A stretch of DNA of 64,000 bases from Streptomyces sp. NBC_01428 (lineage in GTDB: Bacteria > Actinomycetota > Actinomycetes > Streptomycetales > Streptomycetaceae): the NCBI RefSeq assembly GCF_036231965.1, contig NZ_CP109499.1, forward strand, positions 6,572,001 to 6,636,000, in the 5' to 3' direction. Made by a program: the position numbers and the translations under genes. The notes under the pieces were generated by a model. It worked only from the letters and a program-made list of their open reading frames with translations. It did no database searches and was not told the DNA's origin. Below are positions 15,543 through 23,786 of the stretch, piece by piece; the stretch's first letter is position 1; every line of letters begins with the position of its first letter.

Positions 15543-16610
15543 ATGCCCCCCACCTCGTTGCCGACCGCCGAACGCCGGGCCGCCTATGCCGCCGAACTCG
15601 CCCAGGGCACCGAGCGGTTCCACGAACCGCGGCGCGCCGACTGTCCCTGGTGCGGCTCGCGGCGGCTGCGCACCCGGCTGCGGACGCCCGACCTGCGGCA
15701 GCGCAAGCCGGGGACGTTCGTCGTCGACGAATGCGGGGACTGCGCCCACGCCTTCCAGAATCCCCGGCTCAGCGCCGAGGGGCTCGCCTTCTACCGCCGG
15801 GACGGCCGGGAGGAGGCGCACGAGGGCCTCGCCGACCGGCTGCTCGGTGCCCGCGGCGGCGCCCGGCGCCACCGCGCCGCCGCCCGCGCCATGCTGCCCT
15901 TCCCCGAGCCGGAGAGCTGGCTCGACATCGGCACCGGGCTCGGACACTTCCCGGAGGCGGCCCGGGAGGTCCTGCCGTACACCTCCTTCGACGGGCTCGA
16001 CGCGTCACGGCGCGTCGAGAAGGCGCGCGCCGCCGGGCGGGTGGAGGAGGCCCACGTCGGCCGGCTCACCGACCCGCGGATCGCCGAGCGGCTGCGCGGC
16101 CGGTACGACGTCGTGAGCATGTTCCACCATCTGGAGCACACCCCCGACCCCCGCGAGGAACTGCGCGCCGCCCTGGAGGTACTCCGCCCCGGCGGTCACC
16201 TCCTCGTCGAGGTCCCCGACCCGGACAGCGCGTTCGGCCCGCTGCTCGGCAAGTGGTGGGTCGCGTACGGCCAGCCGCGCCATCTCCACCTCATGCCGCT
16301 GCCCAACCTGCTCGGCGAACTGGAGTCCCTCGGCTGCGCGATCGTGGTGACGGACCGCCGGGAGCCGCACGTCCCCTACGACCTCGCCGGCGCCGTCGCG
16401 CTGGCCCTGGGCCGCGCCCTGCCCGGCCTCGACGCCCCCTGGCGCCCCGCGCCCCCGACACCCCTCCAGCGCAGGCTGCGGACGGGCCTGACCCGGGCCT
16501 CCGCCCCACTCCTCGCCTCCACCGCGGCGCTCGACCATCTGATGGCCCCCCTGCTGCGCCGCACCCGCTTCTCGAACGCGTACCGCGTCGTCGCCCGCCG
16601 GGAGCCCTGA
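15543..16610 (+). CDS. class I SAM-dependent methyltransferase with N-terminal zinc ribbon
   Basis: This 355-residue protein starts at the ATG preceded by CAGGAG. The N-terminal region has CPWCG and CGDCAH pairs, probably a Zn ribbon like those of sugar C-methyltransferases. The Rossmann core follows with the SAM motif WLDIGTGLGHF (about residues 122-132), a FDGLDAS acidic strand end, the post-motif VSMFHHLEHTPDP and LRPGGHLLVEVPDPDS. The C-terminal ~90 residues are Arg/Leu/Pro rich. The substrate is unknown; the zinc ribbon and HLEH motif favour a small molecule or nucleotide-sugar acceptor. The gene stands alone between cobT and cobU and ends inside a 14-bp tandem repeat. Confidence 0.8.
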   Translation: MPPTSLPTAERRAAYAAELAQGTERFHEPRRADCPWCGSRRLRTRLRTPDLRQRKPGTFVVDECGDCAHAFQNPRLSAEGLAFYRRDGREEAHEGLADRLLGARGGARRHRAAARAMLPFPEPESWLDIGTGLGHFPEAAREVLPYTSFDGLDASRRVEKARAAGRVEEAHVGRLTDPRIAERLRGRYDVVSMFHHLEHTPDPREELRAALEVLRPGGHLLVEVPDPDSAFGPLLGKWWVAYGQPRHLHLMPLPNLLGELESLGCAIVVTDRREPHVPYDLAGAVALALGRALPGLDAPWRPAPPTPLQRRLRTGLTRASAPLLASTAALDHLMAPLLRRTRFSNAYRVVARREP

Positions 16611-16663
16611 GACGCGAGCCCTGAGACGCGAGCCCTGAGACGCGAGCCCTGAGACGCGAGCCC
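16602..16663 (+). repeat. 14-bp tandem repeat, 4.4 copies
   Basis: The unit GAGCCCTGAGACGC is repeated perfectly at 16602, 16616, 16630 and 16644, with a partial copy at 16658. The first copy contains the stop codon of the methyltransferase. Because the array begins inside the gene, changes in copy number would not alter the protein. It lies between convergent genes. Confidence 0.9.
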
Positions 16664-16704
16664 GGGGGCGAGAGCGGTGCGGCGAGGGCCACGCACCCTC
16701 TGCC

Positions 16705-17904
16705 TCAGCCCCGCAGCCGCACCGCCTGCCCCGCCACCAGCAGCAGGACGTGCTCGCACTCGTCGGCGAACTGCGCGTTCAGTCGCCCCAGTTCGTCGCG
16801 GTAGCGGCGCCCGGACGCGGTGGCCGGGACGATGCCCGAGCCGACCTCGTTCGAGACGGCGACGAGCGTGCGGCGGGTGGCGCGGACCGCGGCGACCAGT
16901 TCCCGCGTGCGGGCACGCAGGGCGCGTTCGCCGCCGCCGGACCACTCGGCGTCGTCCCACGCGTTCACCTCGTCCATGGCGTCGGTCAGCCACAGGGAGA
17001 GGCAGTCGACGAGCAGCGGCGGGCCGTCCTCCGCGAGGAGCGGGACCAGGTCGCAGGTCTCGACGGTCCGCCAGGAGCCGGGCCGCCGCTCACGGTGGGC
17101 GCTGACGCGCGACGCCCACTCGGAGTCCCCGCCGCGGGTGCCCCCGGTGGCGACGTACAGCACGCCCGGGAACGCCTCCAGCCGCCGCTCCGCCTCCAGC
17201 GACTTGCCCGACCGGGCGCCGCCGAGCACCAGCGTCCTGCGCGGCACGTCCGGCACGTCCTCGTAGACGCCCACGTCGAGCGTCGTCCCGTCGGGCACCG
17301 CCCGGGCGCCCGCCGCCGCGAGCCGCCGCCGCAGTTCGGGCCCGGGCGGCACGTCGTGGTCGAGATGCACCGCGATCACGTCCGTGGTCGGGCCGACCGC
17401 GCCGACCGCGCGCAGCTTCGCCAGCGCGTCCGGCCGGCCCACCACGTCGGCGAGCACCATCGCGTACGTGCCGCCGTTCTCGTCCAGGCCCGCCGGCGCG
17501 CCGCCCGGCGGCAGGTACAGCAGCCGCAGCCCGTCCGGCCCCGTCACCGCGTAGCCCGTGCCCGGCGCGTCCATCGGCACCGCCCGCACCCGATGGCCGG
17601 TCAGCAGCGCCAACTCCCGCCCGTCCGGCACCCGGCCGGGCTGCGGCAGCCCGGCCGGCACCTCCACGGCGGGTCCGTCGTGCGGATGCGAGAGCAGCAC
17701 CTGCCGGACGCCGCCCAGCGACCGTCCGGCACGCGCCGCCGCGAACGCGGCGCCGGGCGTCAGGTCGAGCAGCAGCGTCCCGTCGACGAGCAGCGAGGTC
17801 GCCGCCCGCGCCCTCTCACCGAGCGCGGACGCGCAGGCCGCGCAGGGACAGTCGGGGCGGGGCAGGCCCGCGGGGGCACCGGTGCCGAGAAGAGTCAGTT
17901 CCAC
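16705..17904 (-). CDS. cobU: MBL-fold domain fused to adenosylcobinamide kinase/guanylyltransferase
   Basis: The C-terminal ~180 residues are CobU/CobP, which phosphorylates adenosylcobinamide and transfers GMP before CobS. The P-loop LVLGGARSGKS begins at about residue 225, followed by VLYVATGGTRGGDSEWASRV (DSE/RV substrate loop), LLVDCLSLWLTD and VSNEVGSGIVP. The N-terminal ~215 residues look like a metallo-beta-lactamase-type fold: MELTLLGTGAPAGLPRPDCPC, then a partial metal motif LLSHPHDGP and AVHLDHDVPPG. The full HxHxDH signature is not intact, so its hydrolase activity is doubtful. Such fusions occur in Streptomyces. The stop faces the 14-bp repeat and a convergent methyltransferase. 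Confidence 0.88.
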   Translation of the reverse strand: MELTLLGTGAPAGLPRPDCPCAACASALGERARAATSLLVDGTLLLDLTPGAAFAAARAGRSLGGVRQVLLSHPHDGPAVEVPAGLPQPGRVPDGRELALLTGHRVRAVPMDAPGTGYAVTGPDGLRLLYLPPGGAPAGLDENGGTYAMVLADVVGRPDALAKLRAVGAVGPTTDVIAVHLDHDVPPGPELRRRLAAAGARAVPDGTTLDVGVYEDVPDVPRRTLVLGGARSGKSLEAERRLEAFPGVLYVATGGTRGGDSEWASRVSAHRERRPGSWRTVETCDLVPLLAEDGPPLLVDCLSLWLTDAMDEVNAWDDAEWSGGGERALRARTRELVAAVRATRRTLVAVSNEVGSGIVPATASGRRYRDELGRLNAQFADECEHVLLLVAGQAVRLRG

Positions 17905-18017
17905 GCCGATGATTTTTCCGTGTCCCCGCAGGTCTTGCGCGTCCGGCTAGGCTTCGGACGGGAGCCGGATCTTGTCCGGCTCGCGCTGTGCAGTGTGCTC
18001 ACACCTTGGAGGCGTAC

Positions 18018-18230
18018 ATGGCGGCATGGACGTGGCGGTTCGAGAAGTCCGACGGGACAGAGGTCCAACCCGCGGTGCAGCCCGAGGAGTTCACCACGCA
18101 GGGCGACGCCGAGTCCTGGATCGGCGAGGTGTGGAAGGACCTGCTGGCGGGCGGCGCGGACCAGGTGTTCCTCTTCGAGGACAGCACGAAGATCTACGGT
18201 CCGATGAGTCTGCACGCCGAACCGGAGTAG
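18018..18230 (+). CDS. small conserved hypothetical protein
   Basis: This 70-residue acidic, Trp-rich protein begins MAAWTWRFEKSDGTEV and contains ESWIGEVWKDLLAGGADQVFLFED. The ATG at 18018 has TTGGAGG 6 bp upstream; an in-frame ATG ten codons earlier lacks an RBS. Its compact alternation of strands and a helix suggests a small globular protein. I know similar short ORFs beside cobU in Streptomyces, but no function. It is divergent from cobU and ends just before a terminator hairpin. Confidence 0.75.
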   Translation: MAAWTWRFEKSDGTEVQPAVQPEEFTTQGDAESWIGEVWKDLLAGGADQVFLFEDSTKIYGPMSLHAEPE

Positions 18231-18240
18231 GCCGGCCGGG

Positions 18241-18265
18241 GTTGCCGGGGCCCCGCCCCGGCAAC
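18241..18265 (+). terminator. hairpin after the 70-aa ORF
   Basis: GTTGCCGGGG (18241-18250) pairs perfectly with CCCCGGCAAC (18256-18265) around a 5-nt loop, 10 bp after the stop. It lies directly before the 27-bp minisatellite. Confidence 0.7.
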
Positions 18266-18276
18266 CCGCGCGCCCG

Positions 18277-18438
18277 CCGCGGCCACGCCCCGGAGACCGC
18301 TCGCCGCGGCCACGCCCCGGAGACCGCTCGCCGCGGCCATGCCCCGGAGACCGCTCGCCGCGGCCATGCCCCGGAGACCGCTCGCCGCGGCCATGCCCCG
18401 GAGACCGCTCGCCGCGGCCATGCCCCGGAGACCGCCCG
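18277..18438. repeat. 27-bp minisatellite, six near-identical copies
   Basis: Six contiguous 27-bp units begin with CCGCGGCC at 18277, 18304, 18331, 18358, 18385 and 18412. A degenerate seventh runs toward 18465. Copies 1-2 carry CAC where copies 3-6 carry CAT. Since 27 is a multiple of three, the array makes artefactual ORFs in several frames (for example MPRRPLAAA repeated). It sits in the 247-bp gap between the convergent 70-aa ORF and the HtrA-type gene. No spacers are present. Confidence 0.92.
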
Positions 18439-18477
18439 TCGGGGCCACCTCCCGGGGGCCGCCGGACGGCACCCCCG

Positions 18478-19578
18478 CTAGATCTCACCCAGCGTCACCT
18501 CCACCGTCCTGCGGTTCCCGCCGCGGGTGAACGTCACCCTGGCCTTGTCGCCCGGCTTCTCCGCGGCGAGCGCCTCGGAGAGCGAGGTGATGCTCGTGAC
18601 CGCCGTGTCGTCGAGGCCCACGATGACGTCACCCGGTTCGATCCCGGCCTTGTCGGCCGCGCCCCCGCTCTTCACCTGCGCCACGGCGACGCCCGCGGGC
18701 TGCGAGGAGGCGTCCACCACGGTCCGTCCGGTGATGCCGAGCGCGGCCCGCCCCGAGTCGGTGACCCGGCCGTCCTTGATGATCTGGTCCGCGACCGTCT
18801 TCACCATGGAGGCGGGGATCGCGAAGCCGATCCCGGGCGCCGCGCTGTTGCCGAGGTCGGGGTCGGTGGCGGCGAGGGTCGGGATGCCGATGACCTGGCC
18901 GTCGAGGTTCACCAGCGCGCCCCCGCTGTTGCCGGGGTTGATCGCCGCCGAGGTCTGCACCATGTTGGCGATCGTCGCGCCCGTACCGCCCCCGGAACCG
19001 CTCTCGCTGACGGTGCGTCCGGTCGCCGACACGATGCCCTGGGTCACGCTGGACGACAGACCGAGCGGGGAGCCCATCGCGAGCACGATGTGCCCGACCT
19101 GCACCTTCGAGGAATCCCCGAAGACCGCGGCCTTCAGCCCCTGCGGAGGCTTGTCCAGCTTGATGACCGCGAGATCCTGCTCCGGGTACGCGTAGACCAG
19201 GCTCGCCGTCAGCTCGCCCTCGTCGCTGGCCGTCGTGACCTTGAACTTCTTCTCGTCCCCGACCACGTGCGCGTTGGTGACGATGCGCCCCGAGTCGTCG
19301 TAGACGACGCCCGAGCCGAGCGCGCCGCTCGCCTGGATCTGCACCACCGACGGCAGAACGTTCTTGATCACCTTCAGGTAGTCGTCCTGGAGGTCGTCGG
19401 CCGCCGCGGGCACCGCCGCCCGGGTGGTGGTCGCGCCTTGCCTCTGGCCGGAGCCGGAAGCCGCTCCGTCGGCCGAGCAGCCGGACACCAGCACGGCCGC
19501 GCCGGCCAGCAGGGCCAGGGACGCCCGCAGGCGCAGGGGATGAACACGGGCGCGGGCGAGGGCACGGGAGGCATCCAT
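18478..19578 (-). CDS. HtrA/DegP-type serine protease lipoprotein with PDZ domain
   Basis: This 366-residue protein has a lipoprotein signal (LALLAGAAVLVSGCSADG, lipid-attached Cys near residue 34), so it should act on the outer face of the membrane. The trypsin-like domain carries the triad in ITNAHVVG (His), EQDLAVIKLD (Asp) and NPGNSGGALV (Ser). A C-terminal PDZ domain (about residues 265-366) contains AGIEPGDVIVGLDD. HtrA proteases degrade or refold damaged envelope proteins. Unlike membrane-anchored actinobacterial HtrA proteins, this one is lipid-anchored. It is a single gene ending next to the minisatellite. Confidence 0.92.
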   Translation of the reverse strand: MDASRALARARVHPLRLRASLALLAGAAVLVSGCSADGAASGSGQRQGATTTRAAVPAAADDLQDDYLKVIKNVLPSVVQIQASGALGSGVVYDDSGRIVTNAHVVGDEKKFKVTTASDEGELTASLVYAYPEQDLAVIKLDKPPQGLKAAVFGDSSKVQVGHIVLAMGSPLGLSSSVTQGIVSATGRTVSESGSGGGTGATIANMVQTSAAINPGNSGGALVNLDGQVIGIPTLAATDPDLGNSAAPGIGFAIPASMVKTVADQIIKDGRVTDSGRAALGITGRTVVDASSQPAGVAVAQVKSGGAADKAGIEPGDVIVGLDDTAVTSITSLSEALAAEKPGDKARVTFTRGGNRRTVEVTLGEI

Positions 19579-19670
19579 GCCCGCAGTGTCGCTTTCCGCC
19601 GGGCGTCACTGCCTCCGGTGCTCACCCGAACGGGTCGACGGACCCCACCGGTCCCGCAACCTCCGGACGG

Positions 19671-20459
19671 TCAGCCCCGCACGCCGCACAGGTGCAGCAG
19701 CGCCGCCACCCGGCGGTAGGGATCGGTGCGCCCGGCCCGCTCCTCGGCGGCCAGCAGCGTCTCCACGTCCGCGGGAACGGCCGCGCCGTCGGCAGCGGTG
19801 TCCGTGAAGACCCGCACCCCGTACCAGGCGTGCAGCGGTGCCCCGATCCCGGCGAGCGTGCCGGTCAGCGTCGAGAGCCGGTCGGCGCGGACGTCGAGCC
19901 CGAGCCGGTTCGTGTAGGCCGTCGTGTCGAAGGCGGACAGCGTCGCCGCCCAGTCGCCGTGCAGACCGGTCCGCATGGCCAGCGCGTCCGCGTTGCGCAC
20001 CAGCAGCGAGAGCAGCCCGCCCGGGGCCAGCATCCGCGCGAGGCCCGCGAGGAGCGCGTCCGGCTCCTGGACGTACATCAGGACGCCGTGGCAGAGCACC
20101 ACGTCGAAACTGCCCGGCAAAAAGTGCACCCCGGTCTCGCGCCCGTCGCCCTCGATGAGCCGCACCCGGCTCCGGATGCCCTCGGGCTCGGCGGCCAGCG
20201 CCTCCCGGGCCACGGACAGCATCGTCGCGTCCTGTTCGAGGCCGGTCACCTGGTGGCCGGCCCGGGCGAGCCGCAGGGCCTGCGTGCCCTGGCCCATCCC
20301 GACGTCCAGCACCCGCAGCCGCTGCCCCACCGGGTAGCGCCCGGCTATCTGCTCGTCGAGCTGCCGGGCCACCAGCTCCTGCCGTACGACATCACGCAGA
20401 CCGCCCAGCTTGCTCAGCCAGGCATCCGCCGCGCCCCCGGAGAAGGATGTCGCGCTCAG
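19671..20459 (-). CDS. class I SAM-dependent methyltransferase
   Basis: The core contains LRVLDVGMGQGTQALRLARAG (SAM motif I), VTGLEQDATM, VRLIEGDGRET, FDVVLCHGVLMYV and LLSLLVRNADALAMRTG. This pattern is like CmoA/SmtA-type small methyltransferases. The frame is open upstream into the previous gene, but no ATG/GTG fits the family start. CTG at 20457-20459 overlaps the DUF3043 stop (CTGA) and follows a GGAGAG motif, giving a 262-residue protein. I chose this start, which would be a rare CTG initiation coupled to the upstream gene. The substrate is unknown. Confidence 0.82.
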   Translation of the reverse strand: MSATSFSGGAADAWLSKLGGLRDVVRQELVARQLDEQIAGRYPVGQRLRVLDVGMGQGTQALRLARAGHQVTGLEQDATMLSVAREALAAEPEGIRSRVRLIEGDGRETGVHFLPGSFDVVLCHGVLMYVQEPDALLAGLARMLAPGGLLSLLVRNADALAMRTGLHGDWAATLSAFDTTAYTNRLGLDVRADRLSTLTGTLAGIGAPLHAWYGVRVFTDTAADGAAVPADVETLLAAEERAGRTDPYRRVAALLHLCGVRG

Positions 20460-21049
20460 GGCCGCTCTCCGCGCTTGACCTGCGGCTTCGGCAGCCGGAG
20501 TCGACGCATCTGGAGGGTGCGCATCAGCGCGTAGCGGACCGCGCCCTTGGTGGGCTGGTCGGGGAAGCGCTCGGCGAGCCGCTTCTTCAGGCGGATCGAG
20601 ATGAGGATCGAGTCGAGCACGATCAGCACGATCACGACCAGCCACAGCAGCAGCGCGATGTTCTGCAGCGCGCCGACGCGCAGCATGCTCATGACGAGGA
20701 TGACCACGGCCATGGGCAGGAAGAACTCGGCGACACAGAACCGCGAGTCCACGAAGTCACGCGCGAAGCGGCGCACCGGGCCCTTGTCGCGCACCGGGAG
20801 GTAGCGCTCGTCGCCGCTCGCCAGCGCCTGGCGCTGGCGCTCCATCTGGGTGCGACGGTCGTCGCGCTGGCGCTTGGCCGCCTCCTTGCGCGTCGTCGGC
20901 GTCGTGGCGACGCTGCGGCGCTGGGTCTGGGCCTCACTGCGCTTCGGAGTGGGGCGGCCCTTGGGGGCCTGCGGGTCACGGGTCACTTTGGAGTCGGCCT
21001 GCGCCTTGGCGGCGGGGGCCTTCTCTTCCTTCGCACGGCTTCGGAACAC
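20456..21049 (-). CDS. DUF3043 membrane protein
   Basis: This 197-residue protein has a highly charged N-terminal half (RSRAKEEKAPAAKAQ, GRPTPKRSEAQTQRR, RKEAAKRQRDDRR). One pair of membrane helices follows (FCVAEFFLPMAVVILVMSML and IALLLWLVVIVLIVLDSILI), and then a basic C-terminus. This is the layout of actinobacterial DUF3043 proteins, whose function is unknown. I chose the GTG at 21047-21049 because family members start (M/V)FRSRAKEEK; an ATG ten codons upstream is possible. It is translationally coupled to the methyltransferase and divergent from pspA. Confidence 0.8.
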   Translation of the reverse strand: MFRSRAKEEKAPAAKAQADSKVTRDPQAPKGRPTPKRSEAQTQRRSVATTPTTRKEAAKRQRDDRRTQMERQRQALASGDERYLPVRDKGPVRRFARDFVDSRFCVAEFFLPMAVVILVMSMLRVGALQNIALLLWLVVIVLIVLDSILISIRLKKRLAERFPDQPTKGAVRYALMRTLQMRRLRLPKPQVKRGERP

Positions 21050-21325
21050 AAAACCCAAGGGTACGGGGTTCGCGGGCATGGACGTCGTGCGAGTGGGGAA
21101 CGATCCGGCAACACCGTGCGTCTGTAGTGGGGCAGAGGGGACGTTGCGCCCGGGCGGACCTCGGGGTCCACCTACTCCCTACGCCGGAGTGGTGCCGGTC
21201 GCAGTCGTCCTTGGGGATGAGCGCATCCGTCCCCGAACAGTGCGGTAATGGATGCAGGGCCCGTACTGTGGGTTCTGTTGCAGTACCTGGAGCTGGAGTC
21301 CGTCAGAAGGGGGCGCGCGAAGCCC

Positions 21326-22123
21326 ATGAGCGGTGTCATGAAGCGTATGGGGATGATCTTCCGCGCGAAGGCGAACAAGGCCCTTGACCGGGCCGAGGAC
21401 CCGCGCGAAACCCTCGATTACTCGTACCAGAAGCAGCTGGAGCTGCTCCAGAAGGTGCGCCGTGGTGTCGCCGACGTGGCGACCAGCCGCAAACGCCTGG
21501 AACTGCAGCTGAACCAGCTCCAGGGCCAGTCCACCAAGCTGGAGGACCAGGGCCGCAAGGCGCTCGCGCTCGGCCGCGAGGACCTGGCCCGTGAGGCCCT
21601 GTCCCGCCGTGCCGCGCTGCAGCAGCAGGTCACCGACCTGGAGACGCAGCACCAGACGCTGCAGGGCGAGGAGGAGAAACTCACCCTCGCGGCCCAGCGC
21701 CTCCAGGCCAAGGTCGACGCCTTCCGCACGAAGAAGGAGACGATCAAGGCCACGTACACGGCGGCCCAGGCGCAGACCCGGATCGGTGAGGCCTTCTCCG
21801 GCATCTCCGAGGAGATGGGCGACGTCGGCATGGCCATCCAGCGGGCCGAGGACAAGACCGCGCAGCTCCAGGCACGGGCCGGCGCGATCGACGAGCTGCT
21901 CGCCTCCGGTGCCCTGGACGACCAGTCGGGTCTGGCCAAGGACGACATCCAGAGCGAGCTGGACCGGCTCTCCGGTGGTACGGATGTGGAGCTGGAGCTG
22001 CAGCGCATGAAGGCGGAGCTGGCCGGCGGTTCCTCGTCGTCGCAGCAGGCGATCGAGGGCGGCCCGGGCCAGTCCCAGCCGTCGTCGCAGCCCCAGGACA
22101 CACCCCGTTTCGACAAGCAGTGA
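21326..22123 (+). CDS. pspA: PspA/IM30-family membrane stress protein
   Basis: This 265-residue protein starts MSGVMKRMGMIFRAKANKAL, the amphipathic membrane-binding helix of PspA/IM30. A long coiled coil follows (about residues 30-220; alternating Glu/Lys/Gln/Leu, for example LELLQKVRRGVADVATSRK) and ends in a Ser/Gln-rich tail. PspA, an ESCRT-III relative, assembles on stressed cytoplasmic membrane and keeps it intact. The ATG at 21326 follows a GAAGGGGGC tract. It is followed after 30 bp by pspAA, and further on by a two-component system. Confidence 0.93.
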   Translation: MSGVMKRMGMIFRAKANKALDRAEDPRETLDYSYQKQLELLQKVRRGVADVATSRKRLELQLNQLQGQSTKLEDQGRKALALGREDLAREALSRRAALQQQVTDLETQHQTLQGEEEKLTLAAQRLQAKVDAFRTKKETIKATYTAAQAQTRIGEAFSGISEEMGDVGMAIQRAEDKTAQLQARAGAIDELLASGALDDQSGLAKDDIQSELDRLSGGTDVELELQRMKAELAGGSSSSQQAIEGGPGQSQPSSQPQDTPRFDKQ

Positions 22124-22153
22124 CCATCCGGGCCCACGCCTGAGGAGGGCGAC

Positions 22154-22432
22154 ATGATCGTACGGATCATGGGGGAGGGGCAGGTGAGGCTGGACGATGC
22201 CCGCCTCACCGAGCTGAACAGGCTGGACGACGAGTTGCTCGCCGAGATGCAGCGCGGCGACGACTCCGGCTTCCACCGCACCCTGGGGGCACTCCTGGAC
22301 GCGGTCCGCGCGGCCGGGTCCCCGCTTCCCGACGACTCCCTGGAGCCGTCGGAACTCATCCTCCCGTCCCCGGACGCCACCCTCGAAGAGGTCCGGGAGA
22401 TGCTCAGCGACGACGGCCTGATCCCGGGCTGA
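22154..22432 (+). CDS. pspAA: PspA-associated protein PspAA
   Basis: This 92-residue acidic protein, MIVRIMGEGQVRLDDARLTEL onward with LDDELLAEMQRGDDSGFHRTL, matches the small PspAA domain protein encoded next to pspA in actinobacteria and archaea. It is thought to partner PspA in membrane stress responses. The ATG has a GAGGAGGG RBS. Confidence 0.88.
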   Translation: MIVRIMGEGQVRLDDARLTELNRLDDELLAEMQRGDDSGFHRTLGALLDAVRAAGSPLPDDSLEPSELILPSPDATLEEVREMLSDDGLIPG

Positions 22433-22446
22433 CCCCGACCGGCGGG

Positions 22447-22470
22447 ACCGGGGCCCGCCCGGGTCCCGGT
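22447..22470 (+). terminator. possible hairpin after pspAA
   Basis: ACCGGG (22447-22452) pairs with CCCGGT (22465-22470), with a partly paired interior. It lies between pspAA and the histidine kinase gene, which is compatible with a weak terminator. Confidence 0.4.
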
Positions 22471-22565
22471 GCTGCCGTCCGGCGCCCCGCCACGGCATGC
22501 GGATGTGGCGGGCGGCACCCGCACCACCCGGTTCCGGGCGCGGCGGAGCACCGTACCGTGGGCGG

Positions 22566-23786
22566 GTGAGCACCCTGGAGCGTACGAGGGACTGGCTGCG
22601 CGCCCACCCCCTCGCCCTGGACGCCGCCCTCGCCACCGGCGTCCTCGCCTGTATGGCGGCCGGCTCCTTCGTCGACCCGCACGGCGAGAACGGCACGACC
22701 TGGAGCGCCCGCACCCCCGACGCCCTCAGCCTCGTCCTCATGGTGCTCGGCGCCGGCGCGCTCGTCTTCCGCCGCCGGGCCCCGATGAAGGTCCTCGCGG
22801 CGACCGGCGCCTTCTCCCTGGCCGAGCTGGTCACCGGCGACCCCAGGGCGCCGGTGGTGATGTCCGCCGTCGTCGCCCTCTACACCGTGGCCTCGACGAC
22901 CGACCGTCCCACGACCTGGCGGGTCGGACTGGTCACCATGACCGTCCTGACCGCCGTCGCGATGCTCGCCGGGCCGCTCCCCTGGTACGCGCAGGAGAAC
23001 CTCGGCATCTTCGCCTGGACCGGCATGGCCGCCGCAGCCGGCGACGCCGTCCGCAGCCGGCGCGCCTTCGTGCACGCCATCCGCGAGCGCGCCGAACGCG
23101 CCGAACGCACCCGCGAGGAGGAGGCGCGCCGCCGCGTCGCCGAGGAACGGCTGCGCATCGCCCGGGACCTGCACGACGTCGTCGCCCACCACATCGCGCT
23201 CGTCAACGTGCAGGCGGGCGTCGCCTCCCACGTCATGGACAAGCGGCCCGATCAGGCCAAGGAGGCCCTCGCCCACGTACGCGAGGCCAGCCGGTCCGCG
23301 CTGAACGAGCTGCGCGCCACCGTCGGCCTGCTGCGGCAGACCGGCGACCCCGAGGCCCCCACCGAACCCGCCCCCGGACTGGCCCGCCTCGACGAACTCG
23401 CGGACACCTTCCGCAACGCGGGCCTGCCCGTGGAGGTGGCCCGTTCCGACCAGGGCCCCCCGCTGCCCGCCGCCGTCGACCTCGCCGCGTACCGCGTGAT
23501 CCAGGAGGCGCTGACCAACGTCCGCAAGCACGCGGGCCCGGAGGCGAAGGCCGAGGTCAGCGTCGTCCGCGTCGGGGACAACGTGGAGGTGACCGTCCTC
23601 GACAACGGGCCGGGCCAGGACATCGGCCCGCAGGAGGGCGGCGGTCACGGACTGCTCGGCATGCGGGAGCGGGCCACCGCGATCGGCGGGAGCTGCACGG
23701 CCGGTCCCCGCTACGGAGGCGGCTTCCGCGTCCATGCGATCCTTCCGGTCAAGAACCGCGCGCCTGCCCTGGGGGACCCCGTATGA
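22566..23786 (+). CDS. NarL-family sensor histidine kinase
   Basis: This 406-residue membrane kinase has an N-terminal sensor of about four or five helices (LDAALATGVLACMAAGSF through about residue 160), then a linker. The HisKA_3 dimerisation domain has the phospho-His in RIARDLHDVVAHH (about residues 199-211). The HATPase domain shows the N-box NVRKHAG and the G-boxes LDNGPGQDI and GGHGLLGMRERA. The GTG start at 22566 was preferred over an upstream ATG in a Pro/Arg-rich stretch. Its stop overlaps the start of the response regulator (ATGA). The signal is unknown; proximity to pspA-pspAA suggests envelope stress. Confidence 0.9.
   Translation: MSTLERTRDWLRAHPLALDAALATGVLACMAAGSFVDPHGENGTTWSARTPDALSLVLMVLGAGALVFRRRAPMKVLAATGAFSLAELVTGDPRAPVVMSAVVALYTVASTTDRPTTWRVGLVTMTVLTAVAMLAGPLPWYAQENLGIFAWTGMAAAAGDAVRSRRAFVHAIRERAERAERTREEEARRRVAEERLRIARDLHDVVAHHIALVNVQAGVASHVMDKRPDQAKEALAHVREASRSALNELRATVGLLRQTGDPEAPTEPAPGLARLDELADTFRNAGLPVEVARSDQGPPLPAAVDLAAYRVIQEALTNVRKHAGPEAKAEVSVVRVGDNVEVTVLDNGPGQDIGPQEGGGHGLLGMRERATAIGGSCTAGPRYGGGFRVHAILPVKNRAPALGDPV

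Noticed and set aside
18277..18438. Possible CRISPR array
   Set aside because: The repeats are contiguous with no unique spacers and no cas genes are present.
18339..18530. Repetitive ORF encoding MPRRPLAAA units
   Set aside because: It is produced by the 27-bp repeat and overlaps the end of the HtrA-type gene; no RBS or homology is expected.
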